A DNA stretch of 64,000 nt, from positions 1,984,001-2,048,000 of the forward strand of contig OZ260072.1 in the NCBI GenBank assembly GCA_965284315.1. The letters are read 5' to 3'. The notes under the pieces are model-generated. The model was given only the letters and a program-made list of their open reading frames with translations. It did not search any database and was not told the origin of the DNA. Every line of letters begins with the position of its first letter. Within the stretch, counting starts at the first letter, position 1. The DNA comes from PCRC01 sp017848435. GTDB taxonomy: Bacteria; Pseudomonadota; Gammaproteobacteria; Burkholderiales; Burkholderiaceae_C. A program made the translations under genes and the position numbers. Positions 1 through 7,877 of this stretch are shown here, piece by piece.

Positions 1-525
1 TTCACTTACTACGTCATCCGGCCGCAGGGCCAGCGTGCCTTTGGCGAACTGATCGACCCCCAGCGCCCGCTGCCCAGCCTGGAGGCGCGCACGCTGGACG
101 GCAAGACGGTGAACCTGCAAAGCCTGAAGAAGCAGTGGCTGCTGGTGGCGGCGATGCCATCGTCCTGCGACACGGTGTGTGACCAGAACCTCTACCTGCA
201 GCGCCAGATGCGCGAAGCGCTGGGCAAGGAAAAAGAGCGGGTCGACCGCGTCTGGCTCGTCACCGACGACGGCCCGATTGCCCCCGGGCTCCTCCCTGCG
301 CTGGAACAAGCCCAGGTGCTGCGGGTGGACGCCAAGCAGCTGGCCCAATGGCTGCAGCCAGCGGCGGGTGAGTCCTTGTCCAACCACCTCTACGTGGTGG
401 ACCCCATGGGCAACTGGATGATGCGCTTCCCGTCCCGCATGGACCTGCAGGGCGCGGGCAAGGCCAAGCGTGACCTGGACCGCCTGCTGCGCGCGTCCGG
501 TTCGTGGGATGTGCCCGGTCGATGA
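1..525 (+). CDS. SCO-like thioredoxin-fold protein of the cytochrome oxidase assembly cluster (5' partial)
   Basis: The reading frame is open from base 1, so the N-terminus lies outside the window; an internal ATG at 109 is probably not the true start. The visible 174 residues contain a thioredoxin-like core with a Cys-x3-Cys pair (SSCDTVC) resembling SCO proteins and a C-terminal segment reading VVDPMGNWMMRF, as in redox proteins of this fold. It sits 11 bp upstream of ctaA, in the position where Burkholderiales carry a short cytochrome-oxidase-associated membrane protein. A role in copper or redox handling during cytochrome c oxidase assembly is inferred from context only. Confidence 0.75.
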   Translation, partial: FTYYVIRPQGQRAFGELIDPQRPLPSLEARTLDGKTVNLQSLKKQWLLVAAMPSSCDTVCDQNLYLQRQMREALGKEKERVDRVWLVTDDGPIAPGLLPALEQAQVLRVDAKQLAQWLQPAAGESLSNHLYVVDPMGNWMMRFPSRMDLQGAGKAKRDLDRLLRASGSWDVPGR

Positions 526-536
526 AAGCCTGAACC

Positions 537-1715
537 ATGGACGAACAAGCCCTGGTCGACCTGACCCCGGTACTGCAGATGCTGCTGACGGGGGTGTTGC
601 TGGCCGCCGGTCCGCTGCTGTGGGTCTGGCTGCGCCAACGCCGCGCCAGCATGGCGCAACGGCTGCGCGCACTCACCTTGCTGACCCTGTTTTTCACCTT
701 TGACCTGGTGCTGTTTGGCGCGTTCACCCGGCTGACCGACTCCGGCCTGGGTTGCCCCGACTGGCCAGGTTGCTACGGCAGTGCCAGCCCACTGGGCGCG
801 AAGCAGGAAATCACCGAAGCGCAAACCGCCATGCCCACTGGCCCGGTGACGCACCGCAAAGCCTGGATCGAGATGGTGCACCGCTACCTCGCCACCGGTG
901 TGGGTGGCATGATCCTGACGCTGGCATTGCTCAGCGCCTGGGACGCCTACCGCCGTCGCCGCAGTGCCGACACGGGCGGGCCGCCAGCGATCAGCCCCTG
1001 GTGGCCGGCACTCACGTTGGTGTGGGTGTGTGTGCAGGGCGCGTTCGGTGCCCTGACCGTGACCATGAAGCTGTTTCCCGCCATCGTCACGCTGCACCTG
1101 CTGGGCGCGCTCGTGCTGCTCGCCTTGCTGACGGTGCAGGTGGTGCGCTACAGCCACGTCCAGGCGCTGGTGAAGAGCCTCGCGGTACCGTCCCGCCTGC
1201 GCCGGGGCATTGCGCTGGCGCTGGCGCTGGTGTGGCTGCAGGTGGCGCTGGGCGGCTGGGTCAGCACCAACTACGCGGTGCTGGCCTGCACCGAGTTCCC
1301 CAAGTGCCAGGCGAGCTGGTGGCCGGCGATGGACTTTCTGCAAGGCTTCGAGCTGTGGCGTGAGCTGGGCCGCACCGGTGCCGGCAGCCACCTGAGCTTC
1401 GAGGCGCTGACCGCCATCCACTACACCCACCGGCTGGTGGCTTATGCGGTGGTGGCGGTGCTGGTCTGGCAGGTGCTGCGCATGGCCAGCACCTGGGCGC
1501 TGCGGGTGCACGCCCGCTGGCTGGTGGCGCTGCTGCTGCTGCAACTGGCCACCGGCCTGAGCAACGTGGTGCTGGGCTGGCCGCTGCTCGCGGCTGTGCT
1601 GCACACCGGCGGCGCTGCGGCGCTGGTGGTGGTGCTGACGCACGCGCTGGCCTCCACCCGGCAGAGCGAGCCGCGTGTGGTGCTGGCCATCAAAACAAGG
1701 CGGGCCAGAACATGA
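537..1715 (+). CDS. ctaA: Heme A synthase (COX15/CtaA)
   Basis: Inner-membrane enzyme that oxidises the C8 methyl of heme O to the formyl group of heme A for aa3-type cytochrome oxidase. The 392-residue protein has about eight hydrophobic segments and the COX15 signature after the second one (TRLTDSGLGCPDWPGC, near residues 63-78), with the conserved His of the EMVHRY motif and a second histidine in IHYTHR. Length is normal for the family. It overlaps ctaB by 4 bp (ATGA), so the two should be translationally coupled and act in sequence with the downstream farnesyltransferase. Confidence 0.95.
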   Translation: MDEQALVDLTPVLQMLLTGVLLAAGPLLWVWLRQRRASMAQRLRALTLLTLFFTFDLVLFGAFTRLTDSGLGCPDWPGCYGSASPLGAKQEITEAQTAMPTGPVTHRKAWIEMVHRYLATGVGGMILTLALLSAWDAYRRRRSADTGGPPAISPWWPALTLVWVCVQGAFGALTVTMKLFPAIVTLHLLGALVLLALLTVQVVRYSHVQALVKSLAVPSRLRRGIALALALVWLQVALGGWVSTNYAVLACTEFPKCQASWWPAMDFLQGFELWRELGRTGAGSHLSFEALTAIHYTHRLVAYAVVAVLVWQVLRMASTWALRVHARWLVALLLLQLATGLSNVVLGWPLLAAVLHTGGAAALVVVLTHALASTRQSEPRVVLAIKTRRART

Positions 1716-2668
1716 CCATGCCCATTCCTCCCCAAGTCACCCCAACCCATGTCGAGTTAGAGTCGGCCATGTCCACCGCCCAACCCAGCTTGCCGTCGCG
1801 CTGGCGCCAGTTCAACGCACTGACCAAACCGCGCGTCATCCAGCTCATTGTTTTCTGCGCCCTGATCGGCATGGTGCTGGCCGTTCCCGGCGTGCCGGGC
1901 TGGCTGCACCTGAAGCAGGCGCTGGTGGCCTGCGTCGGCATCTGGCTGGTCGCCGGTGCCGCTGCTGCTTTCAACTGCCTGGTGGAAAAGAAGATCGACG
2001 CGACCATGAAGCGCACCTCCTGGCGGCCCACCGCCAAGGGTGAGCTGAGCGACCGCGAGGCACTGGTGTTCTCGGCGCTGCTGTGTTCGGCGGGCTCGGT
2101 GTTGCTGTACTTCTGGGTCAACCCGCTGACGATGTGGCTGACCTTTGCGACCTTCATTGGCTACGCGGTGGTCTACACCGTGATCCTCAAGCCGCTGACG
2201 CCGCAGAACATCGTGATCGGCGGCGCCTCGGGCGCGATGCCGCCGGTGCTCGGCTGGGCGGCGATGACGGGCGAGGTCGGGCCGGAGGCGCTGATCCTGT
2301 TCCTGATCATTTTCCTGTGGACACCGCCGCACTTCTGGGCGCTGGCGCTGTACCGGGTAGAGGACTACCGCAAGTCCGGCCTGCCGATGCTGCCGGTGAC
2401 CCATGGCAACGAATTCACCCGGCTGCAGGTGCTGCTCTACACCTTCATCCTCGCGGCGGCCTGCATGCTGCCCTTCATCTACCGCATGAGCGGCTGGTTC
2501 TACCTGGTGGTGGCGCTGGCCTTGAGCGTCGGTTTTTGCGGCTACGCCTGGGCGCTGTGGCGCAACTACTCGGACGCGCTGGCGCGCAAGACCTTCCGCT
2601 TTTCATTGATCCACCTGTCGCTGCTGTTTGCGGCGCTGCTGATCGACCACTACCTGGTCGCGCCCTGA
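1712..2668 (+). CDS. ctaB: Protoheme IX farnesyltransferase (heme O synthase)
   Basis: UbiA-family membrane prenyltransferase that converts heme B to heme O, the substrate of CtaA. The 318-residue protein shows the first Asp-rich site (NCLVEKKIDATMKRT, near residues 88-102) and a second polar loop before YRVEDYRKSGLPMLP, with about nine membrane segments. The start at 1712 overlaps ctaA by 4 bp; an in-frame ATG at 1769 (MSTAQPSLPS) would give a 299-residue protein closer to the usual length and is a fair alternative. It is followed 8 bp later by the sco gene. Confidence 0.95.
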   Translation: MTMPIPPQVTPTHVELESAMSTAQPSLPSRWRQFNALTKPRVIQLIVFCALIGMVLAVPGVPGWLHLKQALVACVGIWLVAGAAAAFNCLVEKKIDATMKRTSWRPTAKGELSDREALVFSALLCSAGSVLLYFWVNPLTMWLTFATFIGYAVVYTVILKPLTPQNIVIGGASGAMPPVLGWAAMTGEVGPEALILFLIIFLWTPPHFWALALYRVEDYRKSGLPMLPVTHGNEFTRLQVLLYTFILAAACMLPFIYRMSGWFYLVVALALSVGFCGYAWALWRNYSDALARKTFRFSLIHLSLLFAALLIDHYLVAP

Positions 2669-2676
2669 AAGAAACC

Positions 2677-3279
2677 ATGACATCCACGCTCCCGACCTGG
2701 ATCGCTTCCGCTGTGCTGGCACTCGGCCTGCTGGCGGGCTGCGGCGAGCAGAAAGCCCCGGCCTTCAACGCCATTGACCTCACCGGTGCCAACTACGCCC
2801 AGGACTTTGCGCTGACCGACCCGAGCGGCCAGACGCGCAGCCTGAAGGACTTCAAGGGCAAGGTGGTGGTGGTGTTTTTTGGCTTCACCCAGTGCCCCGA
2901 TGTGTGCCCGGCGACGATGGCCGAACTGGCCGAAGTCAAGCGCCAACTGGGGCCGGACGGCGACAAGCTGCAAGGTGTTTTCATCACGGTGGACCCCGAG
3001 CGCGACACGCCCGAGTTGTTGAAGGCCTACATGGCCAACTTCGACCCGAGCTTTGTGGCCCTGTCCACGCCGCTGGACAAGCTGCCCGCCCTGGCGAAGG
3101 ACTACAAGCTGTACTACAAAAAAGTCGAGGGCAAGACGCCCGGCAGCTACAGCATGGACCATTCGGCCGGCAGCTACATCTACGACACCCAAGGGCGTTT
3201 GCGCCTCTACACCCGCTACGGCACCGGCGTGCCCGCGCTCACGGCCGACGTGCGCACCCTGCTCAAGCAGACGTCCTGA
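2677..3279 (+). CDS. SCO1/SenC copper chaperone lipoprotein
   Basis: Delivers copper to, or reduces, the CuA site of cytochrome c oxidase on the periplasmic side. The 200-residue protein begins with a lipoprotein signal ending in LLAGC, then has the SCO metal site: the Cys-x3-Cys of TQCPDVCPATM (near residues 73-79) and the distant histidine in SMDHSAGSY. The start at 2677 puts the ATG just before the signal peptide and 8 bp after ctaB. It is the last gene of the ctaA-ctaB-sco run before the convergent rpoH gene. Confidence 0.93.
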   Translation: MTSTLPTWIASAVLALGLLAGCGEQKAPAFNAIDLTGANYAQDFALTDPSGQTRSLKDFKGKVVVVFFGFTQCPDVCPATMAELAEVKRQLGPDGDKLQGVFITVDPERDTPELLKAYMANFDPSFVALSTPLDKLPALAKDYKLYYKKVEGKTPGSYSMDHSAGSYIYDTQGRLRLYTRYGTGVPALTADVRTLLKQTS

Positions 3280-3302
3280 GCCCTGCTTTCAACCCCTGAT
3301 TT

Positions 3303-3366
3303 GCTCCTGAAATAGGAGCGGAATCGCCAGATTCCACTAAGGCTTGATGCCTGTTTGGCATGAAAA
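3303..3366 (+). repeat. Dispersed ~65-bp repeat, copy 1
   Basis: Intergenic sequence containing CACTAAGGCTTGATGCCTGT followed by TTGGC. Near-identical copies occur at 12682 and 61277. The left end carries a small inverted repeat (GCTCCTGAAATAGGAGC). It lies just after the sco gene and abuts the rpoH terminator. Confidence 0.75.
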
Positions 3367-3395
3367 AAGCCCGGTGGCAGGGCGCACCGGGCTTT
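3363..3395 (-). terminator. Rho-independent terminator of rpoH
   Basis: An 11-bp perfect stem (AAAGCCCGGTG / CACCGGGCTTT, 3366-3376 and 3385-3395) with an 8-base loop. On the minus strand it is followed by a run of six T. It is 20 bp past the rpoH stop and may also stop transcripts from sco. Confidence 0.85.
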
Positions 3396-3414
3396 GCAGG
3401 GGTAAAACAAGGCG

Positions 3415-4371
<957 letters not shown>

Positions 4372-4399
4372 GCAGGACTCCTTTCCAACGGTGCTTATA

Positions 4400-4426
4400 T
4401 TAGCACTCTCTTTGAAGGAGTGCTAA
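4400..4426 (-). promoter_or_regulatory. CIRCE operator (HrcA binding site) upstream of rpoH
   Basis: The sequence TTAGCACTC-N9-GAGTGCTAA matches the CIRCE consensus at all 18 defined positions. On the minus strand a -10-like TATAAG follows its right arm, so bound HrcA would block RNA polymerase. No other CIRCE copy was seen in the window. Confidence 0.93.
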
Positions 4427-4572
4427 GGACAAAGTTCCGCCGCCAGGTGGCCGTTTCTTTGCGTGGCATGGGGCATCAATTTCTGAGATAAAAATACTAT
4501 TTACTCGGGAATGGGCAACCGCTCTTTAATTTTTTCAGGACTGTGCTAGATTGAAGCACCCCTTGAAAATAA

Positions 4573-5145
4573 ATGGAACACAGCATGCTGAAATTCCTCA
4601 CAACCGAATCACAAGAGCGCTTCAAATTTTTACAATCACGGCTCGCCAGCTTTGAAATCAGTGAAGTCGAGCAGCACGAATTGAATGGCCTGGTGACCAC
4701 GGCGCAAAAATTATCTCTGGAACGCGACACGGTATTGCTGCGAATCAAAGCCGAAGTGGCGCAATACCACATTGGCGCACTGGAGGTTTTCAGTGCCACA
4801 GAGCTCCGCAAAATCACGGCAGGCGACACGCCACCACTTGCAGGTGCCAAAAAAGGCAAGAAAAGCAAGGCAACCACCCCGTCCACCAAAAAAACCGGCG
4901 CGGTGCTGATTCAGGTCAAACTCAACAAGGGTGCGGGTGCCCCCAGCAAATACAGCAAAGGGCAAAAGTTTCCCGCCTATGTGCCCAAGAATTTCAAGTT
5001 GCTCGACAATGGTGCCGATCTGGCCACCAACCTGGCACCTTACTTCACGGCAGATGGCAAGGGCTATTTTGCAACCTCCGAAGGCCAGGCCGAATTGGCG
5101 GCTTTGGTGAATTACATCCGCACCGGTCGGCTGGCACCTGCCTGA
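4573..5145 (+). CDS. Unrecognised protein with helical N-terminus and basic, lysine-rich middle
   Basis: I do not recognise the family. The 190-residue product has a charged, probably helical N-terminal third (residues 1-75), a short lysine-rich linker (KKGKKSKATTPSTKK, near residues 95-109) and a C-terminal part rich in Lys, Tyr and Pro (PSKYSKGQKFPAYVPKNFKLL). No signal peptide or membrane segment is visible. The gene and its 5' flank are clearly richer in A+T than the neighbouring genes, which suggests later acquisition. A nucleoid-associated role is conceivable from the coiled N-terminus plus basic tail, but this is a guess. It is convergent with the flavoprotein gene at 5185. Confidence 0.65.
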   Translation: MEHSMLKFLTTESQERFKFLQSRLASFEISEVEQHELNGLVTTAQKLSLERDTVLLRIKAEVAQYHIGALEVFSATELRKITAGDTPPLAGAKKGKKSKATTPSTKKTGAVLIQVKLNKGAGAPSKYSKGQKFPAYVPKNFKLLDNGADLATNLAPYFTADGKGYFATSEGQAELAALVNYIRTGRLAPA

Positions 5146-5184
5146 CGGCGTGCCGCCGTGGCGGCATTGAATTTTTCGTGGCGT

Positions 5185-6321
5185 TCAGTGGCCAAAACGC
5201 GCCACAAAAGCCCGGTCAAGCCGGTCTTTCCAGCGCCAGAGCCACTCGCCTTCCCAATACCAGCGTCCCCAACTGGCAATCGCCCGCTGTTCACCGCAGG
5301 CGAACAGGTTGAGCACGTGTGGCGGCGGGGTGTACAGCGTCATGGGTTTGCCGTCCAGTGCCGCCAGCAGGTTGATGGCCAGTGGCGTGCCGGCATGTGC
5401 CGCATAAGCGCCGCTGCGCGGGTGGCTGCCATCGACGCGGCTGGACACGTCCCCGGCAGCAAACACCTCCGGGTGCCCCAGGCTTTGCTGGTACCCATTC
5501 ACCGCCAGAAACCCCCGTCCGTCGAGCGTCAGGCCTGAGCGGGCCAGCCAGCGGGGGGCCTGTGCGCCCACGGCCACCAGCGCCACGTCGCAGGGGTGGG
5601 TGCTGTCGTCGCTCAGGCGCAGGCTGTCGGCGGTGAGGCCGGTGCAGGCCAGTGGGTGGACGGTGACGCCGTGGCGGGCCAGTGCCGCTGCCGCTCGCCG
5701 CTGCACACCGGCCGGGTGGCTGGCCATGGGCGAACCACCGCCGGTGACGAGTTGCACCCCGCAGTCGGGCAGCCGGTGCCGCAGCGCCAGCGCCAGCTCA
5801 ACGCCGCCCGCACCGCCGCCAACCACGGCGAGCTGGCGCGGCTCGGTGCCGATCTGGTCCTGGATGCGTTGCCACTCGGCGACAAAGGATTCGATCGGCC
5901 GCAGGAAATGCCCGTGTGCGGTGATGCCGGGGATGCTGGCTTCCAGCCGCGCCCGGTCCATCACGCCCCCGGTGTCGATGCTCAGCAGCCGGTAAGCCAC
6001 TTCCGCCTGGCCACTGTGGGTGCCATAAACCTGCACGCTGCGGGCGGCGGCGTCGATGTGCATGGCCCGGGCCGGCAGGTGGCGCACGCCGCTGTTCTCG
6101 ATCAAGCGGTGCAGGCCCATCGTGCAGTCGTCTGCGTCGTAATGGCCGGCCACAAAGCCCGGCAGCATGTTGGAGTACAGCGCCACTGGGTGGGGCGACA
6201 CCAGTGTGACCTGCCAGCGGGCACGCTGGGTGCGCGGCAGGCGCGCCAGTTTCTCCAGCACATGCACATGGGCGTGGCCCGCGCCCAGCAACAGCAGGTC
6301 GGCGGGTGCGTTGTCGGTCAT
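5185..6321 (-). CDS. FAD-dependent pyridine nucleotide-disulfide oxidoreductase, SelD-associated type (TIGR03169-like)
   Basis: A 378-residue flavoprotein with an N-terminal FAD-binding motif (LLLGAGHAHVHVLEKL, residues 9-24), a central NAD(P)-binding motif (AVVGGGAGGVELALAL) and a second FAD motif (HPEVFAAGDVSS). The GAGHAHVHVL start and the YSNMLPGFVAGHY segment are typical of the family that is elsewhere fused to selenophosphate synthetase; no SelD domain is present here. It resembles type II NADH dehydrogenases in overall plan. The ATG at 6321 overlaps the stop of the DUF3047 gene (ATGA), so it is the last gene of a four-gene operon. The substrate is unknown. Confidence 0.88.
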   Translation of the reverse strand: MTDNAPADLLLLGAGHAHVHVLEKLARLPRTQRARWQVTLVSPHPVALYSNMLPGFVAGHYDADDCTMGLHRLIENSGVRHLPARAMHIDAAARSVQVYGTHSGQAEVAYRLLSIDTGGVMDRARLEASIPGITAHGHFLRPIESFVAEWQRIQDQIGTEPRQLAVVGGGAGGVELALALRHRLPDCGVQLVTGGGSPMASHPAGVQRRAAAALARHGVTVHPLACTGLTADSLRLSDDSTHPCDVALVAVGAQAPRWLARSGLTLDGRGFLAVNGYQQSLGHPEVFAAGDVSSRVDGSHPRSGAYAAHAGTPLAINLLAALDGKPMTLYTPPPHVLNLFACGEQRAIASWGRWYWEGEWLWRWKDRLDRAFVARFGH

Positions 6322-7064
6322 GGGGCCCAGTGCAGGTCGGCCAGGTAGGCCAGGCTGGCGCCACCGGTGTTGTCGCTGTCGGCGCCCACGGCGACCGCCA
6401 GGACGGGGGGCACGGTTTGGCTTTCGTCGCCAAACACCTGCAAAAAATCCCGGGCGGGCTGGCGCCGCTGGGTGTGCCATTGGCCCATGGGCGATTCGGC
6501 GCCTTGCACCACCAGGTAACGCACCCGCGCGGAGTGGGCGTTGCGCATCCGGGTGCCGGCCGGGTAGCGGGTGTCCCAGAGGTAGCACAGCGTGGCCGGG
6601 GGCAGGGGGGTGTCGCTGGCGGCCTGGGCCAGTCGCAGCACCTGCCGCTGCAGGAAGGGCATGTCGGCCAGCGGCTGGTCGAACGCCACGCAGACCTTGA
6701 GCGCGCTGTCGTCGCCCGCCTTGGTGGCGATGTCGGCGCCGTGCACCGGTTGGTCCAACCGCCAGCGCCACTGCAGCGCGGCCGGTGCAGGGCCGCGCCA
6801 GCCGTGCACCAGCGTGCCATAACTGCGCTCGGACTGGACTTTCAAAACGGTGTCAGACCCCATGGTGGTTGGTTCAAACCGGGTGGTTGCAACCGCGTAT
6901 TTTGCCGGTAAGCCGGACACTTTCCAGCCGGGGTGCAATTGTGTGCTGCCGGGCACTGAAAACGGTGGCAGCGGCGCGGGTTCGGCGGCTTCGGCCCTGG
7001 CGAGGGGGAGCAGCAGGAGGGCGAGGAACAGGGCGCGGGCAGGCGGTGGCTTAGCGGCCGGCAT
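6318..7064 (-). CDS. DUF3047 family secreted protein
   Basis: A 248-residue protein with a signal peptide (MPAAKPPPARALFLALLLLPLARAEA). The mature part has the pattern of DUF3047, with a central ALQWRWRLDQPVHGADIATKAGDD segment and the LCYLWDTRYPAGT motif near residue 157. The family is uncharacterised and probably periplasmic. It overlaps the upstream DUF547 gene by 14 bp and the downstream flavoprotein gene by 4 bp, so co-expression is very likely. Confidence 0.85.
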   Translation of the reverse strand: MPAAKPPPARALFLALLLLPLARAEAAEPAPLPPFSVPGSTQLHPGWKVSGLPAKYAVATTRFEPTTMGSDTVLKVQSERSYGTLVHGWRGPAPAALQWRWRLDQPVHGADIATKAGDDSALKVCVAFDQPLADMPFLQRQVLRLAQAASDTPLPPATLCYLWDTRYPAGTRMRNAHSARVRYLVVQGAESPMGQWHTQRRQPARDFLQVFGDESQTVPPVLAVAVGADSDNTGGASLAYLADLHWAP

Positions 7065-7875
7065 CGTTGAGCGACCAGTCGTAGTCCAGGTAGCCGATGG
7101 GCACGGTCTTGGCGCGCAGCGCGGCCTGGCCGCCGGGCTGGTCGGTCAACTGCGCGGCGTAGCGGGCAAACACGTCTTGCACCGTGGCAAAGCCCTGGTG
7201 GCCTTGCTCGAAGTCTTCGCGGAACCACTTGAAAATCTGGCTGACCTCGAGCCGGCCGTTCTGGTAGCGGTTGCGGGTGCGGTCACCGAGGAAGCGGCGC
7301 ATGCCGTCTTCCAGCTGCATGTTCAGCTGGGCGGCGGTGAAGGCCTCGGGCCGCAGCGCCGGGCAGCCGATGCTGGCGCACACAATGGCCGCATGGATGC
7401 GCGGGTCGGCGTAGCGCGGGCGCAATTGCGTGTGCTCGATCCAGTCGAGGTGCTGGCGCTCGCCCAGCAGCGTGAAGAACTTCTTTTTCCAGGCCGACTG
7501 CACCAACGAACCGAGGTCCTTGATGGACTCGATGCCAGGGTAGCCGGTCAGCACCAGTTCGATGGTGAAGGCGTTGTAGGCGTTGATCAGAAAGGCCATT
7601 TGCTGTTCGCGCGCCCAGCCGTCGAACGTGGTTCTGCTGACGGCGCTCAGGCCGTCGAGCACGGCTCTCAGCTCGGCGCGGTCGGCCTGGAAGCCGGCGT
7701 AGGCGACGCGGCTTTGTTGGTTGTCGGGCAGCCATTTGACGTGTTTCTTCAGCAGGGCGTCCCAGCGCGCACTGCCATGGTCGTAGGCCACGGAATGTTG
7801 ACCAAATGCCGGGGGCGCCTTGGTGAAAGCTAGCGAAGATGCTATAAAAACAAGAGCATCCCGGCGCGATGCCAT
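7051..7875 (-). CDS. DUF547 family secreted protein
   Basis: A 274-residue protein starting at MASRRDALVF, 2 bp after the preceding gene's stop. A Tat-like or Sec signal (RRDALVFIASSLAF) is followed by the DUF547 domain, with QQMAFLINAYNAFTIE (near residue 90), HAAIVCASIGCPALRPEAF and the C-terminal IFKWFREDFE motif. DUF547 has a papain/transglutaminase-like look with conserved Asn, His and Cys residues, but no activity is established. The signal-coding part carries a short AT-rich inverted repeat (GATGCTATAAAAACAAGAGCATC). It is the second gene of the redox operon. Confidence 0.87.
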   Translation of the reverse strand: MASRRDALVFIASSLAFTKAPPAFGQHSVAYDHGSARWDALLKKHVKWLPDNQQSRVAYAGFQADRAELRAVLDGLSAVSRTTFDGWAREQQMAFLINAYNAFTIELVLTGYPGIESIKDLGSLVQSAWKKKFFTLLGERQHLDWIEHTQLRPRYADPRIHAAIVCASIGCPALRPEAFTAAQLNMQLEDGMRRFLGDRTRNRYQNGRLEVSQIFKWFREDFEQGHQGFATVQDVFARYAAQLTDQPGGQAALRAKTVPIGYLDYDWSLNDAGR

Positions 7876-7877
7876 GG

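Noticed and set aside
390..1643. Long minus-strand frame of 417 codons opposite ctaA
   Set aside because: Composition is His/Gln/Arg-rich as expected for the antisense of a high-G+C gene, and ctaA on the other strand is unmistakable. The same applies to other long shadow frames, e.g. 7869-10256, 11225-12661 and 55197-56669.
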